A stretch of DNA of 64,000 nt from Poindextera sp041691315 (GTDB taxonomy: Bacteria; Pseudomonadota; Alphaproteobacteria; Caulobacterales; Caulobacteraceae), in assembly GCA_041691315.1 (NCBI GenBank), contig JBEPUW010000022.1, positions 1 to 64,000 of the forward strand, in the 5' to 3' direction. Each line of letters starts with the position of its first letter. The stretch's first letter is position 1. Of the stretch, positions 26,319 through 35,528 are shown piece by piece. The notes beneath the pieces are model-generated. The model saw only the letters and a program-made list of their open reading frames with translations, was not told where the DNA came from and made no database searches. The position numbers and the translations under genes were made by a program.

Positions 26319-26849
26319 CTAGACGCTTTGCAGCTGGGCGGCGTGGGCGGGCTGGTGACGCACGTCGTCCGCTGTCAGCTTGCGGGTGAAGGCGGCGAAT
26401 TCCAGCATGATGCCGTTCGGATCGGTGAAATAGACCGAGCGGACGAAGACGCCAGGATGCATTTCGCGCGAGGCGCCGACCTTGGAGTCGTCGTGGTTGA
26501 CCACCACCGGCAGCACCGGCACGCCCTTGTCCTTCAGACGCTGCAGGTTGGACTCCAGCTCGTCCTCGTCGACGGTGAAGGCGACGTGGTTCATCGAGCC
26601 CACGGCGCTCATCGGCTTGGCCGGAAAGTCCTCGACCGAGGCGACGCCCGGCGCGGCCGGCGGTCCGTTCTCCCACCAGAAGAAGGCCAGCAGGTTGCCG
26701 CCGCCGCAGTCGAAGAAGAAGTGCTGGCCGCCGTCGGGCAGGGCCACGGTCTTGACCAGGGGCATGTCGAGAATCTGCGTGTAGAACGCCACCGTCTCGG
26801 CCATGTCGCGGCAGACGAGGGCCAGGTGGTTGATGCCGTTGGTGCGCAT
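26319..26849 (-). CDS. Glyoxalase/VOC superfamily protein
   Basis: 176 residues, two beta-alpha-beta-beta-beta modules. Start MRTNGINHLALVCRDMAETVAFYTQILDMP is the VOC signature. Metal ligands plausible at H8, the second-module His in NHVAFTVDED and E in GIMLEFAAF. This is an extradiol dioxygenase or isomerase type; the substrate is unknown. It is the first gene of a two-gene minus-strand unit with the AhpD-fold gene. Confidence 0.88.
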   Translation of the reverse strand: MRTNGINHLALVCRDMAETVAFYTQILDMPLVKTVALPDGGQHFFFDCGGGNLLAFFWWENGPPAAPGVASVEDFPAKPMSAVGSMNHVAFTVDEDELESNLQRLKDKGVPVLPVVVNHDDSKVGASREMHPGVFVRSVYFTDPNGIMLEFAAFTRKLTADDVRHQPAHAAQLQSV

Positions 26850-26954
26850 GATCGCCTCCCTGAGGCTGGTTTGGCTGTTGGACGCGATGATCAGCCTAAA
26901 ACGACCTCAAACGCCAGCCTGACCTGAGGGCAGACGCCAGCGCCATACCTTTTT

Positions 26955-27080
26955 CGTCATGGCCGACTTGTTCGGCCACCCATGAACACGGGCAAACGTG
27001 AGTCCGCACGGCATCAGCGGCCGGCGCATCACCGGCCCTTCACGTGTTCATGGGTCGCCCGAACAAGTCGGGCGATGACG
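26955..27080. repeat. Symmetric variant of the intergenic repeat
   Basis: Both ends are the right-end type: CGTCATGGCCGACTTGTTCG on the left mirrors CGAACAAGTCGGGCGATGACG-like sequence on the right, and the CACCCATGAACAC/GTGTTCATGGGTC stem is retained. The result is an imperfect inverted repeat of about 36 bp with a 50-base centre. It lies between the start of the VOC gene and the end of the SDR gene. Confidence 0.75.
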
Positions 27081-27123
27081 GTAAAAAAATGAGGCCCGGC
27101 AATGACGGTGGGGTGTGGCGCCC

Positions 27124-27969
27124 CTATTTCCGCTTCACGTACTCCGCAAACGCCGCCGTGTAGTCCGGGTGCCAGCGGGAGAGGGCCGGGCGGTTCTTGA
27201 TGATGTCGTCGGCCATCCATTGCATGCGCCGTTCGTCGAGTTGGCGCGGCACGTCGTTGTCGGGACAGAGCAGGTAGAAGTCGCCGCGCTCGACGCCCTC
27301 GATCATGAAATCGACCACCTGCTCGGCGCTCCACGGCCCGGGCGGCTTCTCGACCCCGCGCCGGGTCATGCCGGTCCAGGTCGAGCCGGGGATCAGCAGG
27401 TGGGCGGTGACGCGGCCCGACGCCGCCCCGCGTAGCTCGTGGGCGAGCAGTTCGGTATAGGCTTTCAGCCCCGCCTTGGAGACGTTGTAGGCGCTGTTGC
27501 CAGGCGGCAGGGTGATGCCCTGTTTCGAGCCGGTATTGACCACCAGGCCGGGCTCGCCCTGCGCCAGCATCCATGGCACGAAGGCCTGGACGCCGTTGAC
27601 CGCGCCCCAGAGGTTGACGTCTATCAGCCGCCGCCAGCCGTCGAGATCCTCCCACGGCTTGCCGGGGTTGGCGCCCATGCCGGCATTGTTCATCAAGAGG
27701 TTGATCGCGCCGAACTGCATGGCGGCCTGATCCTGCAGATCCTGCACAGCGTCGAAGCGCGAGACGTCGACCACGGCGCTGTGCACCTTGTCCGGCGCGG
27801 AGATCGCCGCGACCGCGTCCCGGGCTTCGTCCAACGCCCCGGCGTGCAGATCGGCCAGCACCACATTCAGCCCGCGCGCCGCCAGGATCTTGGCGGCGGC
27901 CAGGCCGATGCCGCTGGCCGCGCCGGTGATTACCGCCGTGCGTCCGGCTTCGAGGGCGGGATGGGGCAT
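27124..27969 (-). CDS. Short-chain dehydrogenase/reductase
   Basis: 281 residues from ATG 27969, with AGGAG about seven bases upstream. Rossmann fold: TGAASGIG nucleotide motif, NNAGMG, catalytic Ser in NTGSKQG and YxxxK in YNVSK. NAD(P)-dependent oxidoreductase of unknown substrate; the Trp-rich C-terminus (MQWMADDIIKNRPALSRWHPDY) is typical of a distinct SDR subfamily. It is 13 bases downstream of the flavin reductase gene and probably co-transcribed. Confidence 0.9.
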   Translation of the reverse strand: MPHPALEAGRTAVITGAASGIGLAAAKILAARGLNVVLADLHAGALDEARDAVAAISAPDKVHSAVVDVSRFDAVQDLQDQAAMQFGAINLLMNNAGMGANPGKPWEDLDGWRRLIDVNLWGAVNGVQAFVPWMLAQGEPGLVVNTGSKQGITLPPGNSAYNVSKAGLKAYTELLAHELRGAASGRVTAHLLIPGSTWTGMTRRGVEKPPGPWSAEQVVDFMIEGVERGDFYLLCPDNDVPRQLDERRMQWMADDIIKNRPALSRWHPDYTAAFAEYVKRK

Positions 27970-27982
27970 GGATTCGTCTCCT

Positions 27983-28618
27983 TTAGTCGATCGGCCAGCC
28001 CGGACGGCGCATGGAGAACATCGCCTCGGGCGTGATCTCGAAATAGTCGCCCATGCGCCCGGCGCGCAGGATCGGCCGCGCGGTGGCGGTCTCATAGACG
28101 CCGTCGGTGATGAAGCGTGGGTCGATATAGATCATCACCACTTCGCCCAGGATCAGCCAGGTGTCGGCCTTGACCCCGTCGGCGCCCTGCAGCTGCACCA
28201 GCTGGCTGAGCCGGCACTCGAAGTTGACCGGGCTCTCCTTGACCCGCGGGGCGGCGATCAGGCGGCTGGGCGCGCGGGTCAGGCCGGCCACCGCGAACTC
28301 GTCGATTTCCGGCGGGGCGGGCGTGCAGGTGATGTTCATCGGCTCGGCCAGGGCCCTGGTGGCCAGGTTCCAGCAGAACTCGCCGCTGGCCTCGATGTTC
28401 GCCACCGAATCCTTCCAGCCGATGGTCGAGAAGCCGATGATCGGCGGGCGATAGTTGAAGGCGTTGAAGAAGCTGTAGGGCGCCAGATTGGCCACGCCAG
28501 CGGTGTTGATCGAGGAGATCCAGCCGATTGGACGTGGTCCGACGATGGCGTTGAACGGATCGTGCTTCAGGCCGTGGCCGTGGGCGGGTTCGTAAGCGTG
28601 CGCGGTCTCATCGGCCAT
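27983..28618 (-). CDS. Flavin reductase-like FMN-binding protein
   Basis: 211 residues from ATG 28618 (MADETAHAYEPAHGHG). The split-barrel flavin-binding core includes GPRPIGWISSINTAGVANLAPYSFFNAF and FCWNLATRALAEPMN. It uses NAD(P)H to reduce FMN, either for a partner monooxygenase or as a stand-alone reductase. The frame is open upstream to 30055, but that part is antisense to the hydrolase gene and is not counted. First gene of a unit with the SDR gene. Confidence 0.9.
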   Translation of the reverse strand: MADETAHAYEPAHGHGLKHDPFNAIVGPRPIGWISSINTAGVANLAPYSFFNAFNYRPPIIGFSTIGWKDSVANIEASGEFCWNLATRALAEPMNITCTPAPPEIDEFAVAGLTRAPSRLIAAPRVKESPVNFECRLSQLVQLQGADGVKADTWLILGEVVMIYIDPRFITDGVYETATARPILRAGRMGDYFEITPEAMFSMRRPGWPID

Positions 28619-28726
28619 GGGCGAAGGTTTAGGGCGCGATCGGGCGGAACGATAGCCGCAACGCATCCCCTTCCCGCACGAGCGGCTTTGCGCGACAGTG
28701 GCTGAAAGCACGATTGGGAGAAGGCC

Positions 28727-29623
28727 ATGGCCGACGATGCGAGGGTGGACCAGAAGACCTCCAACGAGGTGGCCTGGCTGTGGCCGGCAGGCCCGCCCCG
28801 GACCATCCCCGATGTCCCGCCGGAAACCGTGTTCCGCGGCCCGGTGGACGGCAGCCCTGGCACCGACATGCTGCGCAACATCTCCACGCCGTCGCTGACC
28901 GTGTTCAGGCCCGATTTGGCCAAGGCCAACGGTATCGGCGTCATCGTCGCGCCGGGCGGCGGCTGGCGCATCCTGGCCTGGGAGCACGAGGGCATCGATC
29001 TCGCCAACTGGCTGACCGCGCGCGGCTATACCGCCTTTCTGCTGAAATATCGGGTGATGGGAACGCCGGAGGATCCGGACGCCTTCGCCGAGACCCGCAA
29101 GCCGCCGCCCGGCTGGGACCCCAACCTGCCGGCCGCCAAGGCGCCGCGCAGCCTGGCCAAGCTGACCCGCGACAACCCCGACACGGCCTACGCCCGCGAG
29201 ATCGCCGCCGAGGATGGCGTCCGCGCTCTGGGCCTGGTCCGCGAGCAAGCCGAAGACTGGGGTGTCAAGCCGGACAGGATCGGCATGATCGGCTTTTCCG
29301 CCGGCGCCTTCCTGGCCGTCGACGTGGCCATGACGCCGGATACCAACCTGGCCTTCGTCGCCCCGATCTATGGCGGTGAAACCAGCGGCCGGCGCGTGGC
29401 GGCCGACGCGCCGCCGCTGTTCACTGCCATCGCCCAGGACGACCGCATGTTGTTCAAGGTGGTCGAGGGCCTCTATGCCGACTGGTCCAACGCCGACCGG
29501 CCGGCCGAACTGCACATTTTCGCCAAGGGCGGCCACGGCTTCGGCATGGTCCGTCGCGGCCTGCCGGTAGACCGCTGGGTCGACCTGATGGAAGACTGGC
29601 TCGCCGACCAGGGCTTTGCCTGA
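28727..29623 (+). CDS. Alpha/beta hydrolase (esterase/dienelactone-hydrolase-like)
   Basis: 298 residues. Oxyanion motif IVAPGGGWRILAWEHEG; nucleophile elbow GFSAGA; the C-terminal His is in GGHGFGM. Serine hydrolase acting on an ester or lactone. No signal peptide, so it is cytosolic. Divergent from the flavin reductase, with 108 bases between starts. Confidence 0.88.
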   Translation: MADDARVDQKTSNEVAWLWPAGPPRTIPDVPPETVFRGPVDGSPGTDMLRNISTPSLTVFRPDLAKANGIGVIVAPGGGWRILAWEHEGIDLANWLTARGYTAFLLKYRVMGTPEDPDAFAETRKPPPGWDPNLPAAKAPRSLAKLTRDNPDTAYAREIAAEDGVRALGLVREQAEDWGVKPDRIGMIGFSAGAFLAVDVAMTPDTNLAFVAPIYGGETSGRRVAADAPPLFTAIAQDDRMLFKVVEGLYADWSNADRPAELHIFAKGGHGFGMVRRGLPVDRWVDLMEDWLADQGFA

Positions 29624-29692
29624 ACTCGCCGAGGGATCGCAGGGTGCGGTTGCCGCGTTGTCTCGTTCAGGATCAGCTTGAGGACGAAGGCC

Positions 29693-30097
29693 ATGGGTTC
29701 GAAGACTTTGATCGTGATTGGCGCGACGCTCGCGCTCGCCGCCGGCGCCGCCAGCGCCCAGGACATGAACGCCATGGCCCGCGAACAGGTGGGTACGCCC
29801 CTGGCGGTGTCCGACGCAGCTGCCCAGGGATGGACACTGGAAACCCAAGGCCACGCGATCTGCAAGGTCAGGCTTAGCGCCCAGCCGGCGGGCAATGGCG
29901 TCTATCACGCCGACGTGCCCGCCGATTGCAGCCAGACCCTGCCGGTCGGGGTCGCCGGCTGGAGACCGGTCACCGACGGCGCCGCCCTGGTTGACGGCCA
30001 GGGCCAGGTGCTGATCGACTTCAACCGCTGGAGCAACAGTCTGCTGGTCTCGCACCGGTCCAGCGGCGTCGATATCCAGCTGCGCCGCGGTAGCTAG
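29693..30097 (+). CDS. AprI/Inh-type secreted protease-inhibitor-like protein
   Basis: 134 residues from ATG 29693. Signal peptide LIVIGATLALAAGAASAQ. The mature part has W...C.V.L (WTLETQGHAICKVRL), a second Cys in ADCSQTLP and a Trp (GWRPV), matching the AprI/Inh beta-barrel inhibitor pattern, where one disulphide is conserved. It may inhibit a secreted metalloprotease or, as in Omp19, other host proteases. No protease gene is near. The stop overlaps the next, convergent, gene. Confidence 0.7.
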   Translation: MGSKTLIVIGATLALAAGAASAQDMNAMAREQVGTPLAVSDAAAQGWTLETQGHAICKVRLSAQPAGNGVYHADVPADCSQTLPVGVAGWRPVTDGAALVDGQGQVLIDFNRWSNSLLVSHRSSGVDIQLRRGS

Positions 30098-30645
30098 TAG
30101 GTCACGTCGACGGTATCGATGACGACGTTGCAGAAGCCGTCGAATGCCTTGTCGTCGCCCCAGAACACGACCCGCGCTATGTCCCGGCCGGTCAGGGTGA
30201 AGCGTTGCGCCGGCACATCGGAATAGCTGCGAATCTCGGCCTCACCCACCGAGCTGAGCGCATGGCCGTCCGCATCCATGGCGGTCGCGGTCCAAACCGG
30301 GTTGGTGACGCCGCTGGGGCCCGCGACCAGGCGTGAACGATTGAAGGCGAAGTCCACGGCCGGCCGGTCGAACACCATGGCGTACTGGCAAGGGTGGCCG
30401 CCCTGTTGCAGCAGGACCACGTCGCCGCGCGCGCCGGCCAGCGCATCGCCGCCATAGACGTCGTGTGAATCCATCAGCACCACCGGCTGATCGGCCGGCG
30501 CGTCGAAGGTGATCCCCTTGGACCGGAAGGCGGCGTTGAGTTCGGCGCCCTTCACGCCCTCGCGCGGGAAGTCCTGGGCGGTCGCCGCCGCTGCGGTCAG
30601 GGCCAGGGCGAGACCGGCGGCCATGGCTGCGAGCTGAGTCTTCAT
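30094..30645 (-). CDS. Secreted hypothetical protein
   Basis: 183 residues with a clear signal peptide (MKTQLAAMAAGLALALTAAAATAQ). The remainder is beta-rich, with Cys in HPCQYAMVF and GFCNVVIDT that could pair. No family recognised. It overlaps the inhibitor-like gene's stop tail to tail by four bases and lies 12 bases downstream of a small membrane-protein gene read in the same direction. Confidence 0.6.
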   Translation of the reverse strand: MKTQLAAMAAGLALALTAAAATAQDFPREGVKGAELNAAFRSKGITFDAPADQPVVLMDSHDVYGGDALAGARGDVVLLQQGGHPCQYAMVFDRPAVDFAFNRSRLVAGPSGVTNPVWTATAMDADGHALSSVGEAEIRSYSDVPAQRFTLTGRDIARVVFWGDDKAFDGFCNVVIDTVDVTY

Positions 30646-30657
30646 GTTGATCTCTCC

Positions 30658-31026
30658 CTAGCGCCGATAGGCTTCGACCCGGCCGCTGGGGCCGATGAAC
30701 CAGGACGCCACCCAGCCGGTCAGGCCGACGACGATCGCGCCGAACACCGCGGCCAGGAAGCCGTGCACCTGGAAGCCGTGGAAGAAAAAGGCGACCAACT
30801 CCAGCATCAGGCCGTTGATCACCAGCAGGAACAGGCCAAGCGTGATGATGGTGATCGGAAAGGTCAGAACCACCAGGATCGGCCGGACGATGGCGTTGGC
30901 CAGGCCGAGCAGCAGGGCGGCGATCAACAGGTCCTCATAGGAGTTGTAGTGGATGCCCGGCACGATGTGCGCGGCGACCCATAGGCCGACCGCCACGATC
31001 AGCACCCTGATGATGAAGCCGACCAT
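30658..31026 (-). CDS. Phage holin family (YvlD-like) small membrane protein
   Basis: 122 residues with four membrane helices: VGFIIRVLIVAVGLWVAAHI, LLIAALLLGLANAIV, LTFPITIITLGLFLLVINGL and GFLAAVFGAIVVGLTGWVAS. GIHYNSYEDL between helices 1 and 2 is the usual family loop. Despite the name these proteins are ordinary chromosomal membrane proteins of unknown role. Co-directional with the secreted gene that follows. Confidence 0.85.
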   Translation of the reverse strand: MVGFIIRVLIVAVGLWVAAHIVPGIHYNSYEDLLIAALLLGLANAIVRPILVVLTFPITIITLGLFLLVINGLMLELVAFFFHGFQVHGFLAAVFGAIVVGLTGWVASWFIGPSGRVEAYRR

Positions 31027-31168
31027 CGCCTAGCCCTTCCCCAATGACGCTCCGCGCCGTTCAAGCGTCACCATAGCCGATGGCGCGCGCCTGACGAAGA
31101 GCCTGGACGAGGTCGGGGCGGGGCGCGATGATCGGCGCCATTAAAAACAATCGATTTTATCGAGGGGC

Positions 31169-32374
31169 ATGATGTTCAGACGCGCTTTGACAACGCTTGC
31201 GCTGGCCGCTGGACTCGCCAGCGCGGGACTGGCCACTCACGCTCAGACGCCGCCCTCGCCGCCGCCCGCCGCGCCAGCGGCCGCGCCGAACGACTATACC
31301 GATCCCGCGACCTGGCTGTGCCGACCGGGGCGCAACGACGCCTGCACGATCAATCTGAATGCGACCGTCATCCGGGCCGACGGGACCACGACCGTGGAGC
31401 GCTTCCACGCCGATCCCGACGCCCCGATCGACTGCTTCTACGTCTATCCTACCGTCTCCCTCGACCCGGGCGCCAACGCAACCATGAAGGTCGAGCCGGC
31501 TGAGACCAAGGCGGTGCTGCACCAGTTCGCCCGGTTCGGGTCGAAGTGCCGGCTCTATGCGCCGGTGTATCGCCAGATCACGCTCACCGCGCTGACCGCC
31601 ATGATGATGGGCAGACCGCCGGCCAACGCCAACTGGAACCTGGCCTACGAAGATGTCCAGAACGCCTGGGCCGAGTACCTCGCCCACGACAACCACGGCC
31701 GCGGCGTGGTCCTGATCGGCCACAGCCAGGGTTCGGGCATGCTGAGCCTGCTGGTCGCCAACCAGATCGACGGCAAGCCGGTGCAGAAGCAGTTGATCTC
31801 GGCGATCCTGATGGGCATGGCGCTGCAGGTGCCCCCGGGCAAGGATGTCGGCGGCGACTTCAAGACCGTCCCCCTCTGTCGCGCGGCCAGCCAGATCGGC
31901 TGTGCGATCGCCTTTTCGTCGTTCCGCGCCAATGCGCCGCCGCCGCTGGGCAGCCTGTTCGGCCAGGGGCGAAAGGGCGACGTCGCGGCTTGCGTCAACC
32001 CCGCGGCGCTCGGTGGCGGTTCGGGCGAACTGCGGTCCTATTTCAGCTCCGCCTCGGGCCAGATCGTCAACACGGCCAGCCTGCAACCGGCCTGGATCAC
32101 GCCGCCGCAGCCGATCGACACCCCTTTTGTCGAAACGCCCGGCCTGCTGACCGCCGCCTGCGTTTCCGACAGCCATGGAACCTATCTGGCCATCACCGTC
32201 CATCCGACGGCTGGCGGTCATCGCGCCAACGACATCGGCGGCGACATCGTGGTCGGGGGCCAGGTTCAGACGGGCTGGGGCCTGCATCTGATCGACGCCG
32301 ACCTGAACATCGGCAACCTGGTCGCGATCGTCGGCGAGGAGTCGAAAGCCTATCTGGCGCAAGCCGGGAAGTAG
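31169..32374 (+). CDS. DUF3089 alpha/beta-hydrolase-like exported protein
   Basis: 401 residues with a signal peptide ending LATHAQ and a Pro/Ala linker. The DUF3089 body has DCFYVYPTVS, FGSKCRLYAPVYRQI, and the nucleophile elbow VLIGHSQGSGML, a serine-hydrolase site. Substrate not known. Starts at tandem ATGs (31169, 31172) with GAGGGG five bases upstream. It is followed after 57 bases by cobT. Confidence 0.82.
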   Translation: MMFRRALTTLALAAGLASAGLATHAQTPPSPPPAAPAAAPNDYTDPATWLCRPGRNDACTINLNATVIRADGTTTVERFHADPDAPIDCFYVYPTVSLDPGANATMKVEPAETKAVLHQFARFGSKCRLYAPVYRQITLTALTAMMMGRPPANANWNLAYEDVQNAWAEYLAHDNHGRGVVLIGHSQGSGMLSLLVANQIDGKPVQKQLISAILMGMALQVPPGKDVGGDFKTVPLCRAASQIGCAIAFSSFRANAPPPLGSLFGQGRKGDVAACVNPAALGGGSGELRSYFSSASGQIVNTASLQPAWITPPQPIDTPFVETPGLLTAACVSDSHGTYLAITVHPTAGGHRANDIGGDIVVGGQVQTGWGLHLIDADLNIGNLVAIVGEESKAYLAQAGK

Positions 32375-32431
32375 CCGTGTGGTGAGTTCGCGCTTTCGTC
32401 ACCGCGACGCGTCGGGCTATGACGGCTGACC

Positions 32432-34372
32432 ATGGCTTCGAAGACTGAAAACCCGACCGAGATCTTCAAGCGGGCGATCGCGCACGCGGCGCGTTCGCTG
32501 GCCGAGCAGCCGGACCTGGAGGTCACCTTCTCCGGCGACGGGCCGGCGCTGAACGGCAACCACGCCATCCTGCCGCATCCGCCGCGCGACCTGTCGCCGA
32601 AGGAGACCTCGCGCATCCGCGGCCTCGCCGACCAGATGGCGCTGCGCCTCGCCCACCACGACGAGGCCTCTCACGCCAAGCTCAGGCCCCAGTCGGTGCA
32701 GGCGCGCGCCGTGTTCGAGGCGGTCGAGCAGGCGCGCATCGACGCTATCGGCGCCAATGCGCTGATGGGCGTGCGCGCCAACCTGGCCTCGGCGCTGGAA
32801 TCGAGCATCGAAAAGAAGGGGCTGAACCGCTTCGACGATCCGGCCGCGGCGCCGCTGGCCGACATCGTCGGGCTGATGGTGCGCGAGCGGCTTACCGGCG
32901 ATGCGCCGCCCGATGGGGCGAAGCTGCTGGTCGAGCGCCACCGCGCCGATATTGAGGCCAAGGCCGGCGCCGATCTCGACCGGCTCTCCGATAAGCTGGA
33001 GGACCAGGCCGCCTTCGCCCGCGTCGCCCGCTCGATCATCAAGGACCTGGATCTGGGCGAGGAATTCGGCGACGACGCCGAGGATTCCGGCGACAGCGAC
33101 ACGCCGGAAATGCCGCGCGACGTGCAGGACGACATGGGCGAGGACGAGGACCAGGACGGCGAAGGCGCCGAGCCCGATCCCTCGACGAGCTCCGACCGCG
33201 ACGCCGACGGCTCCGAAGAGCAGCGCACCGAGGCCGAGTCCGACGAGGATGCCGAACCCTCGGACGACGACGTGGAGATGGGCGACGGCGAAAAGGCCGC
33301 GCGTCCCGACGTCAAGGACCCCGGCCACCGCGAGCCGCCCTATAAGGTCTTCACCACCGCCCATGACGAGGTGGTCGGCGCCGAGGAGTTGTGCGACGCC
33401 GAGGAGCTTGGCCGCCTGCGCGCCTATCTCGACCAGCAGCTGGCCAGCCTGTCCAACGTCGTCTCACGGCTGGCCAACCGGCTGCAGCGCAAGCTGCTGG
33501 CCAAGCAGAACCGCTCCTGGACCTTCGACCTTGAGGAAGGTTTGCTGGACGTCTCGCGGCTGACCCGGGTGATCATCGATCCGACCGCGCCGCTGTCCTT
33601 CAAACAGGAAGAAGACACCGAGTTCCGAGATACCGTGGTCACCATCCTGATCGACAATTCCGGCTCCATGCGCGGCCGGCCGATCATGGTGGCCGCGGTC
33701 TGCGCCGACATCCTGGCCCGCACGCTGGAGCGCTGCGCGGTCAAGACCGAGATCCTCGGCTTCACCACCCGCGCCTGGAAGGGCGGCCTGACCCGCGAGG
33801 ACTGGCTGAAGGCCGGCAAGCCGCCGGCCCCGGGGCGGCTGAACGACCTGCGCCACATCATCTACAAGTCCGCCGACGCCCCCTGGCGGCGCGCAAGGCG
33901 CAACCTCGGCCTGATGATGCGCGAGGGGCTGCTGAAGGAGAATATCGATGGCGAGGCCCTGCTCTGGGCGCACCAGCGGCTGATCCATCGCACCGAACAG
34001 CGGCGCATCCTGATGGTGATCTCCGATGGCGCGCCGGTCGACGATTCCACGCTTTCGGTCAATTCCGGCCACTATCTGGAGCGGCACCTGCGCACCGTGA
34101 TCTCCGAAATCGAGAACAACTCGCCGGTCGAACTGATCGCCATCGGCATCGGCCACGACGTACGCCGTTACTATCGCCGCGCGGTGACCATCGTCGATGT
34201 CGAGCAACTGGGCGGTGTGATCACCGACCAGCTGGCCGAACTGTTCGACCAGGAGCCGAAGAAGCACGGCCGCATGGGCGCCAACCTGCAGCCGCCACCC
34301 TCGATGCAGCCGACCCCGCCGCCGGCCCCGCGCCGCACCACCGTGCGCGACGTCGCCGAGGCGCTGCGTTGA
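32432..34372 (+). CDS. cobT: Aerobic cobaltochelatase subunit CobT
   Basis: 646 residues. Forms the CobS-CobT AAA+ module that powers cobalt insertion by CobN. Helical N-terminus, then a very acidic segment (about residues 205-300), then a C-terminal von Willebrand A domain with MIDAS LIDNSGSMRGRP (D-x-S-x-S). cobS is 24 kb upstream rather than adjacent. The TGA stop overlaps the next gene's TTG start (TTGA). Confidence 0.93.
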   Translation: MASKTENPTEIFKRAIAHAARSLAEQPDLEVTFSGDGPALNGNHAILPHPPRDLSPKETSRIRGLADQMALRLAHHDEASHAKLRPQSVQARAVFEAVEQARIDAIGANALMGVRANLASALESSIEKKGLNRFDDPAAAPLADIVGLMVRERLTGDAPPDGAKLLVERHRADIEAKAGADLDRLSDKLEDQAAFARVARSIIKDLDLGEEFGDDAEDSGDSDTPEMPRDVQDDMGEDEDQDGEGAEPDPSTSSDRDADGSEEQRTEAESDEDAEPSDDDVEMGDGEKAARPDVKDPGHREPPYKVFTTAHDEVVGAEELCDAEELGRLRAYLDQQLASLSNVVSRLANRLQRKLLAKQNRSWTFDLEEGLLDVSRLTRVIIDPTAPLSFKQEEDTEFRDTVVTILIDNSGSMRGRPIMVAAVCADILARTLERCAVKTEILGFTTRAWKGGLTREDWLKAGKPPAPGRLNDLRHIIYKSADAPWRRARRNLGLMMREGLLKENIDGEALLWAHQRLIHRTEQRRILMVISDGAPVDDSTLSVNSGHYLERHLRTVISEIENNSPVELIAIGIGHDVRRYYRRAVTIVDVEQLGGVITDQLAELFDQEPKKHGRMGANLQPPPSMQPTPPPAPRRTTVRDVAEALR

Positions 34373-35508
34373 GCCGCCCGGTCAATGTCGCCGACTATCG
34401 CGAGGCGGCCCGGCGCAGGCTGCCGAAGATCCTGTTCGATTACGTCGATGGCGCGGCCTATGCCGAGCAGACGCTGGCGGCCAACACCGCCGACTTCCAG
34501 GCCTTGCGCCTGCGCCAGCGCATCCTGAAGGACGTCTCGAAGATCTCGCTGAAGACCGAGCTGTTCGGCCAGGCGCTGAACATGCCGCTGCTGCTAGGCC
34601 CCATCGGCATGGCCGGTATGTATGCCCGTCGCGGCGAGACCCAGGCCGCCCGGGCGGCCAAGGCGGCCGGCATCCCCTTCTGCCTGTCCTCACTGACCAT
34701 CTGCGACGTCGACGAGGTGGCCAAGGTCGAGCCGCCCTGGTTCCAGCTCTACATGCTGAAGGACCGCGGCTTCATGGTCGAGTATCTGGCCAGGGCCACC
34801 GCCGCCAAGTGCCCTGTCCTGTTGTTCACCGTCGACCTGCCCGTCCCCGGCACGCGCTATCGCGACATGCGCAGCGGCCTGTCCGGCCCGCCGCAGGCCT
34901 TCGCGGGACTGAAGCGGGTCTGGGACGGCATCACCCATCCGGACTGGTTGTGGGACGTGCAAATCAACGGCACGCCGCACACCTTCGGCAACATCGCCGC
35001 CGCCGTGCCCGAGGCCAAGGGCCTTGGCGACTTCTGGGGCTGGATCGGGCGGAATTTCGACGCCTCGATCACCTGGGACGACATCGCCTGGGTGCGCCAG
35101 CACTGGGCCGGGCCGATCGTGATCAAGGGCATTCTCGACCCCGCCGACGCGCGCGAGGCGGTGCGGGTGGGCGTCGACGGCATCGTGGTCTCCAACCACG
35201 GCGGTCGCCAGCTGGACGGCGCACCCTCGACCATCTCGGTGATGCCGGCGATCAAGGACGCGGTCGGCGACGACATGACGCTGCTGCTGGACTGCGGCGT
35301 CCGCTCCGGCCTCGATGTGATCAAGGCCCTGGCCTCGGGCGCCGACGCCTGCCTGATCGGCCGGGCCTGGGCCTGGGCGCTTGGCGCGCGCGGCGAAGCC
35401 GGCGTCTCTCACGTGATTTCGGTCATTAAGGCCGAGATGCTGGTGGCGCTGGCGCTCACCGGCTGCACCGACGTCAGGGCGGCGGGGCGCGAACTGTTGG
35501 CGGATTAA
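34369..35508 (+). CDS. lldD: FMN-dependent alpha-hydroxy-acid oxidase/L-lactate dehydrogenase
   Basis: 379 residues from TTG, translationally coupled to cobT. TIM barrel with the catalytic His in VVSNHGGRQLDGAPS and phosphate-binding LIGRAWAWALGARGEAGV. It oxidises L-lactate or another 2-hydroxy acid with FMN; the symbol is provisional because the substrate class cannot be fixed. Starts SRPVNVADYREAARRRLP, typical of the lactate-dehydrogenase group. A dienelactone-hydrolase gene follows 20 bases later. Confidence 0.85.
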   Translation: MSRPVNVADYREAARRRLPKILFDYVDGAAYAEQTLAANTADFQALRLRQRILKDVSKISLKTELFGQALNMPLLLGPIGMAGMYARRGETQAARAAKAAGIPFCLSSLTICDVDEVAKVEPPWFQLYMLKDRGFMVEYLARATAAKCPVLLFTVDLPVPGTRYRDMRSGLSGPPQAFAGLKRVWDGITHPDWLWDVQINGTPHTFGNIAAAVPEAKGLGDFWGWIGRNFDASITWDDIAWVRQHWAGPIVIKGILDPADAREAVRVGVDGIVVSNHGGRQLDGAPSTISVMPAIKDAVGDDMTLLLDCGVRSGLDVIKALASGADACLIGRAWAWALGARGEAGVSHVISVIKAEMLVALALTGCTDVRAAGRELLAD

Positions 35509-35528
35509 ACCAAAGAGGATTTCAGACG

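Noticed and set aside
28619..30055. 480-codon open extension upstream of the flavin reductase start
   Set aside because: Antisense to the hydrolase and inhibitor-like genes; the flavin-reductase fold begins only at 28618.
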